Source of the DNA: Amycolatopsis regifaucium
GTDB lineage: Bacteria > Actinomycetota > Actinomycetes > Mycobacteriales > Pseudonocardiaceae
Assembly (NCBI RefSeq): GCF_001613935.1
Contig: NZ_LQCI01000009.1
Span: 26,819 to 90,818, forward strand
Direction: 5' to 3'
Length of the DNA stretch: 64,000 nucleotides
Made by a program: the position numbers and the translations under genes
Part shown: positions 58,906 to 64,000 of the stretch, one piece after another
Layout of the letters: each line of letters opens with the position of its first letter
How positions within the stretch are numbered: the first letter of the stretch is position 1
Notes under the pieces: model-generated
Seen by the model: only the letters and a program-made list of their open reading frames with translations
The model's database searches: none
What the model was told of the DNA's origin: nothing

Positions 58906-60989
58906 TCTCCCGCATCACCCAGGCCACGACCGATCGTCTGGTCGCCTCCGACCCCGGCCTGGTCCGGCTCCGGCTCGGTTTCTCGGCCGTGCTCAGCATC
59001 ATCGTCGCCGTACTGGCCATCCTGCCGTTCCACCAGCCGCTCACCATCACCCTCGTCGCCGCCATCGCCGCGATGACCTCCGCCTTCACCGTCAACGACA
59101 CCACGCCCGGCCGGCAGGCGGTGACGCTCGTCCTGGCGCTGGTACTCGGGGCCGCGTCACTCACCGCGGCCAGTGTGGGTTCAGCGTTCCCGCCGCTGGA
59201 CAGCGTCGTGTTCGTGCTGCTGATCTTCGTCGCGGTCTACGCACAACGGTTCGGTTCGCGCGGGATCGCACTGGGCTCGATCTCGTTCTTCCTGTTCTTC
59301 TTCGCGATGTTCCTGCAGACACATCTGAAACAGGTCCCGGTCCTGCTCCTGGCGCTGACCATCGGGATCGCGGCGAACGCGGTCGTCCGGTTCGTCCTGC
59401 TCCGCAGGCACACCGACGCGGAATTCCTCCGGATTCGGAGGGCGTTCCGCGCGAGGCTCGCGGCGGTCGTCCGGGCGGCCGAGGACTACCTCGCGGTCGG
59501 CGGCAGCGAGCGCACCCGCAAACGGCTCCGCACCACCAACGCCCGTCTGCACGAGACCGTGCTGCTCATCGAGGACACCGCACCCGAGGTGACCGGCGCG
59601 GATTCGGTGAACCGGCTGCGCCGCCGCGCGATCGAGGTCGAACTGGCCGTGCAGTGGCTGACGATCACCGTGCAGCGCACCTGCGCCGAGGAACTCGGCG
59701 AAGACGTCCGGGACGACCTGGTCGCCCGCCTGCGGCGGTTCCGGTCGCTCATCGAACGCGACCCGCGCGAACTGCCGCTGATCAGCGAGACCGAAGAGTT
59801 CAGCAAGATGCTGGTGGAAGGCAGCCGCATCGACGAGCACGCCGCGGCCGGCGACGGAATCCGCCGGGCCATCGCCGAACTCGCGCTGGCCGACGTACGG
59901 GCTCAGCGGGTCGCCGAACACGACGTCTCCGATACCGCCGACGACCCAGAAGATCCCGAAGAGGAGAAGTCGTCCGCGTTCGCCTACGACAACCAGACAC
60001 GCAGCGCCATCCAGGCCGTCGTGGGCGGCGGACTCGCCGTCCTCGGCGGGGAACTGGTGTCGAGCCAGCGGTGGTACTGGGCCGTCCTGACCGTATTCGT
60101 GGTGTTCATCGGCTCGTCCACGGCGGGGGCGACCTTCGTGAAGGGCGTCCGACGGCTCGGCGGCACGCTGATCGGCATCGTGGGCGGGCTGGTGCTGACG
60201 CTGCTGGTGTCGGGCAGCGTGCCGGCGACGCTCGCGCTGATCCTGGTGTGCGTCTTCGGCATGGTCTACATGGCGCGTGTATCGCAGGTGATCATGGCGT
60301 TCTTCATCACCAGCATGCTCGGGCTGCTCTACAGCCTGCTGGGCACCTTCAGTCTCGAGGTGCTGTGGATCCGCGTCGCGGAGACCGCGGTGGGCGCGGC
60401 CGCCGGGGTACTGGCCGCGGTGGTGATCGTCCCGGTGCGCACCCGCGCGGTGATGCTCGACGACGTCTCGACGTTGCTGGACGAACTGGACGAGTTCGTC
60501 GAGAAGGCCGCTGGCCTGCTCTCCGGCGCGGAAAACGTGAGTGTCATCGAGAAGTCGCGCGATCTGGACCGGGCGGTGGACAAGGTCCGCACGACGATCG
60601 AGCCGCTCACCCACCCGGTGAATCTCAGCAGCCGCCGCGACTACGGCTGGCATGTGCTGACGACGGTGGAGACGATCGCCTTCCGCGCCCGGCACGTCGC
60701 GGCGCGCTCACAGGCCGGGCTGCTGGTGAACGAGGCGGACCGGCTGATGCTGTACACCGGGCGGATCCGGGAGAACATCGCCGTGCTGAGGAAGGCGACG
60801 AGTGCTCCCGGTGGTTCCGGGCACGGGACGCTCGTCCGCGACGACGGAACGCCGGTCGCGGACCGGATCGACGACCCGCAGGCGCGTTCGGTGCTCACCA
60901 GCCTCGGGCATCTCGACGAGACGGTGATCGCGCTGGGCCGCGCCTTCGGGGTCGAGGCCACCGATCCGGCACCTTCCGCGAAAGGGTGA
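58902..60989 (+). CDS. FUSC-family membrane protein
   Basis: A 695-residue protein with two membrane blocks (six helices about 20-175 and about 375-510) and cytoplasmic helical regions after each, the duplicated layout of FUSC/YccS and aromatic-acid exporters. The second block has FVVFIGSSTAGATFVKGVRR, a family hallmark. The substrate is unknown. The ATG overlaps the GH92 stop (ATGA), so the transporter is translated with a sugar hydrolase, an unusual pairing. Confidence 0.8.
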   Translation: MISRITQATTDRLVASDPGLVRLRLGFSAVLSIIVAVLAILPFHQPLTITLVAAIAAMTSAFTVNDTTPGRQAVTLVLALVLGAASLTAASVGSAFPPLDSVVFVLLIFVAVYAQRFGSRGIALGSISFFLFFFAMFLQTHLKQVPVLLLALTIGIAANAVVRFVLLRRHTDAEFLRIRRAFRARLAAVVRAAEDYLAVGGSERTRKRLRTTNARLHETVLLIEDTAPEVTGADSVNRLRRRAIEVELAVQWLTITVQRTCAEELGEDVRDDLVARLRRFRSLIERDPRELPLISETEEFSKMLVEGSRIDEHAAAGDGIRRAIAELALADVRAQRVAEHDVSDTADDPEDPEEEKSSAFAYDNQTRSAIQAVVGGGLAVLGGELVSSQRWYWAVLTVFVVFIGSSTAGATFVKGVRRLGGTLIGIVGGLVLTLLVSGSVPATLALILVCVFGMVYMARVSQVIMAFFITSMLGLLYSLLGTFSLEVLWIRVAETAVGAAAGVLAAVVIVPVRTRAVMLDDVSTLLDELDEFVEKAAGLLSGAENVSVIEKSRDLDRAVDKVRTTIEPLTHPVNLSSRRDYGWHVLTTVETIAFRARHVAARSQAGLLVNEADRLMLYTGRIRENIAVLRKATSAPGGSGHGTLVRDDGTPVADRIDDPQARSVLTSLGHLDETVIALGRAFGVEATDPAPSAKG

Positions 60990-60990
60990 C

Positions 60991-61020
60991 GGCCTCCTTC
61001 GCCGGAACTCGAAGAAGGCC
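60991..61020. terminator. Hairpin between FUSC gene and DUF4360 gene
   Basis: 11-bp arms with one mismatch (GGCCTCCTTCG / CGAAGAAGGCC) flank an 8-base loop. It begins 2 bp after the FUSC stop and lies before the convergent DUF4360 stop, serving both. Confidence 0.65.
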
Positions 61021-61034
61021 GCCGCCTCACCGGA

Positions 61035-61679
61035 TCAGTTCTTCGGCTTGGGGCAGGGTTTCCACGAGAAGTGATAGGTGGTCTTGATGGCGCCGTCGGT
61101 CGAGTCCATGGTGATGAAACTGGTGGTCTTCTTCGGATCGGAAGTGCCGACCGCGGCCCGCAATTCCGTGTTGATGTTGAAGTTCCGGTCCTCACCGCAG
61201 GGCTTGTAGACGATGGCGCCGACTTCGATTTCGTCGGTGAACTGCCAGTTGTCCTCGAGCGGGCCTTTCAGGTTGTGGTTCACGTAGGACGTCGGCGAAT
61301 TACCCTGGAAATAATAGTTCGCCCGTTCCAGCCCGGTGGCCCCCGCCGCCAGGGAGGCGAATCCGCGATAATCGGCGCTCGCGATACCGTAGGTGAATCC
61401 CTGCGGCACGTGGACGTAAAGGTTGAGCTGGCAGTTCTTCCGGAGATCGGTCGGTTTCGCACCGACGCCGACCTGCGCGGTGTATTCACTGTAGGTGACG
61501 GTGAACGCGGTGTTGTCCGGCGAAACGGAAACCGCCGCGGAACCCGGTCTGCAACCGGTTCCGTTGACGGTCACCACATCGATGATTATCTTGTCGGCAG
61601 GCGCGGGAGGCGGCACCCAGCCATTCGGTGTGACGACCGACGAGAAAAGCGTCACGGCAGCAACCAGCGCATTGAGCAT
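61035..61679 (-). CDS. Secreted DUF4360-family protein (copy 2)
   Basis: A 214-residue protein with a short signal peptide (NALVAAVTLFSSVVTP) and the DUF4360 domain. Conserved Cys in NGTGCRPG, RKNCQLNL, YKPCGEDR and WKPCP suggest two disulfides. It is an almost entire duplicate of the gene at 61818-62459, including a shared leader. The ATG at 61679 has AAGGA five bases upstream. Function is unknown; the domain occurs in secreted fungal and actinomycete proteins. Confidence 0.82.
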   Translation of the reverse strand: MLNALVAAVTLFSSVVTPNGWVPPPAPADKIIIDVVTVNGTGCRPGSAAVSVSPDNTAFTVTYSEYTAQVGVGAKPTDLRKNCQLNLYVHVPQGFTYGIASADYRGFASLAAGATGLERANYYFQGNSPTSYVNHNLKGPLEDNWQFTDEIEVGAIVYKPCGEDRNFNINTELRAAVGTSDPKKTTSFITMDSTDGAIKTTYHFSWKPCPKPKN

Positions 61680-61817
61680 GGGATTCCTTCCCAAAACTTC
61701 CACACGGCGGGGAACTGGACGGGTTCGATATCAGCGGGGGCTCACCACCACCCCGGCCAGAGCATGGGTGGGACGGCCTTCTTCCGGGCGGGGAAGCAGG
61801 CCGTCACCCTGGTGTTG

Positions 61818-62459
61818 TCAGGAGGCCGGGCAGGTCTTCCACGAGAAGTGATAGGTGGTCTTGACCGCTCCGTCGGTCGAATCCATCGTGATGAAACTGG
61901 TCGTCTTCTTCGGGTCCGAGGACCCCGCGGCGACCCTCAGTTCGGTGTTCACGTTGAGATTCCGGTCTTCACCGCACGGCTTGTAGACGATGACACCGCC
62001 TTCGGCCTCGTCACGGAATTGCCAGTTGTCCGACCAGGGCCCGTTGAGCGGATGACTCACGTGCGCGGTCGGCGAATTACCCTGGAAGTAGTAATTCGCC
62101 CGCTGCAACCCCTTGGCACCGGATTCGAGCGAAGCGAACCCGCGATAATCGGCACTGGCGATACCGTAGGTGAATCCCTGCGGCACATGGATGTTGAGAT
62201 TGAGCTGACAGTTCTTCCGCAGATCGGTCGGCTTCGCACCGATACCGACCTGCGCGGTGTATTCGCTGTAGGTCACCGTGAAGGCACTGTTGTCTTTCGC
62301 GACGGCGATGGCCGAAGAACCCGGCGGGCAGCCGGAACCATTGACGGTGACCACGTCGATGACGACCCGGTCCGGCGGCGGTCCCGGCGGCGGTGACCAG
62401 CTATCGGGTGTTATTATCGACGAGAAAAGCGACACGGCGGCGACCACTGTAGTGAGCAT
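61818..62459 (-). CDS. Secreted DUF4360-family protein (copy 1)
   Basis: A 213-residue secreted paralogue of the next gene with the same four-Cys pattern (NGSGCPPG, RKNCQLNL, YKPCGEDR, WKTCP) and identical blocks such as YSEYTAQVG and GIASADYRGFASL. The two 5' leaders both contain GTGTGGAAGTTTTGGGAAGG just before the start, so the duplication took its ribosome site along. It lies 138 bp upstream of copy 2 on the same strand. A Pro-rich linker follows the signal peptide. Confidence 0.82.
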   Translation of the reverse strand: MLTTVVAAVSLFSSIITPDSWSPPPGPPPDRVVIDVVTVNGSGCPPGSSAIAVAKDNSAFTVTYSEYTAQVGIGAKPTDLRKNCQLNLNIHVPQGFTYGIASADYRGFASLESGAKGLQRANYYFQGNSPTAHVSHPLNGPWSDNWQFRDEAEGGVIVYKPCGEDRNLNVNTELRVAAGSSDPKKTTSFITMDSTDGAVKTTYHFSWKTCPAS

Positions 62460-63955
<1,496 letters not shown>

Positions 63956-64000
63956 GCCTGAATCACTCCTCGAAGGCGGCCGCGTCCCTCGGGCGCGGCC

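Overview
The window is high-GC actinomycete chromosome. GTG and TTG starts, ATGA/GTGA stop-start couplings, several apparently leaderless genes, a CmtR-type metal sensor, an FprB-type ferredoxin reductase and a 2-methylisoborneol operon all fit. A Pseudonocardiaceae member such as Amycolatopsis is my best guess from gene content and protein style; this is inference. I saw no tRNA, rRNA, CRISPR array, insertion sequence or prophage gene.

Layout. 1-2.9 kb: two tandem secreted metallophosphoesterases. 3-6.2 kb: a PucR-type regulator, a D-amino-acid-dehydrogenase-like flavoenzyme and a small coiled-coil protein. 6.2-9.6 kb: an AurF-type diiron oxygenase with an FprB-type reductase, divergent from an epoxide-hydrolase-like enzyme across a clear palindrome. 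9.9-16.4 kb: a secreted GH43 protein, a GntR regulator with an OsmC protein, two small unknowns, a cation/proton antiporter and a LigA-type DNA ligase. 16.5-21.4 kb: an operon for two family 2B encapsulin shell proteins (each with an inserted cyclic-nucleotide-binding-like domain), geranyl diphosphate C-methyltransferase and 2-methylisoborneol synthase. 21.8-23.5 kb: cmtR, a CDF metal exporter and a methyltransferase.

23.9-33.6 kb is a xylan-utilisation region: GH10 xylanase, two LacI regulators, a sugar ABC importer, a GH3 enzyme, a truncated GH115 alpha-glucuronidase and a frameshifted SGNH esterase. The last two are broken, so the locus is partly decayed. 33.6-43.3 kb: RraA with a TetR regulator, a LysR/EamA/NAD-binding cassette, two tandem imine reductases with different predicted stereochemistry, and a large SARP/AfsR regulator. 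43.4-47.4 kb: an FtsX-type permease with two ATPases. 47.4-62.5 kb: a tannase/feruloyl esterase, two GH92 enzymes (one secreted, one apparently cytosolic) that both carry Gln where the family acid Glu is expected, an MFS transporter and a flavodoxin-fold enzyme both lacking N termini, a FUSC-type membrane protein and two tandem DUF4360 secreted proteins. Malate dehydrogenase closes the window.

Two genome-scale signals stand out. Most convergent gene pairs with room between them are separated by long, near-perfect palindromes, two of which share their sequence. A second short palindromic repeat (arms CCGCATT/AATGCGG) occurs at three loci and supplies the TAG stop codon of two unrelated genes.
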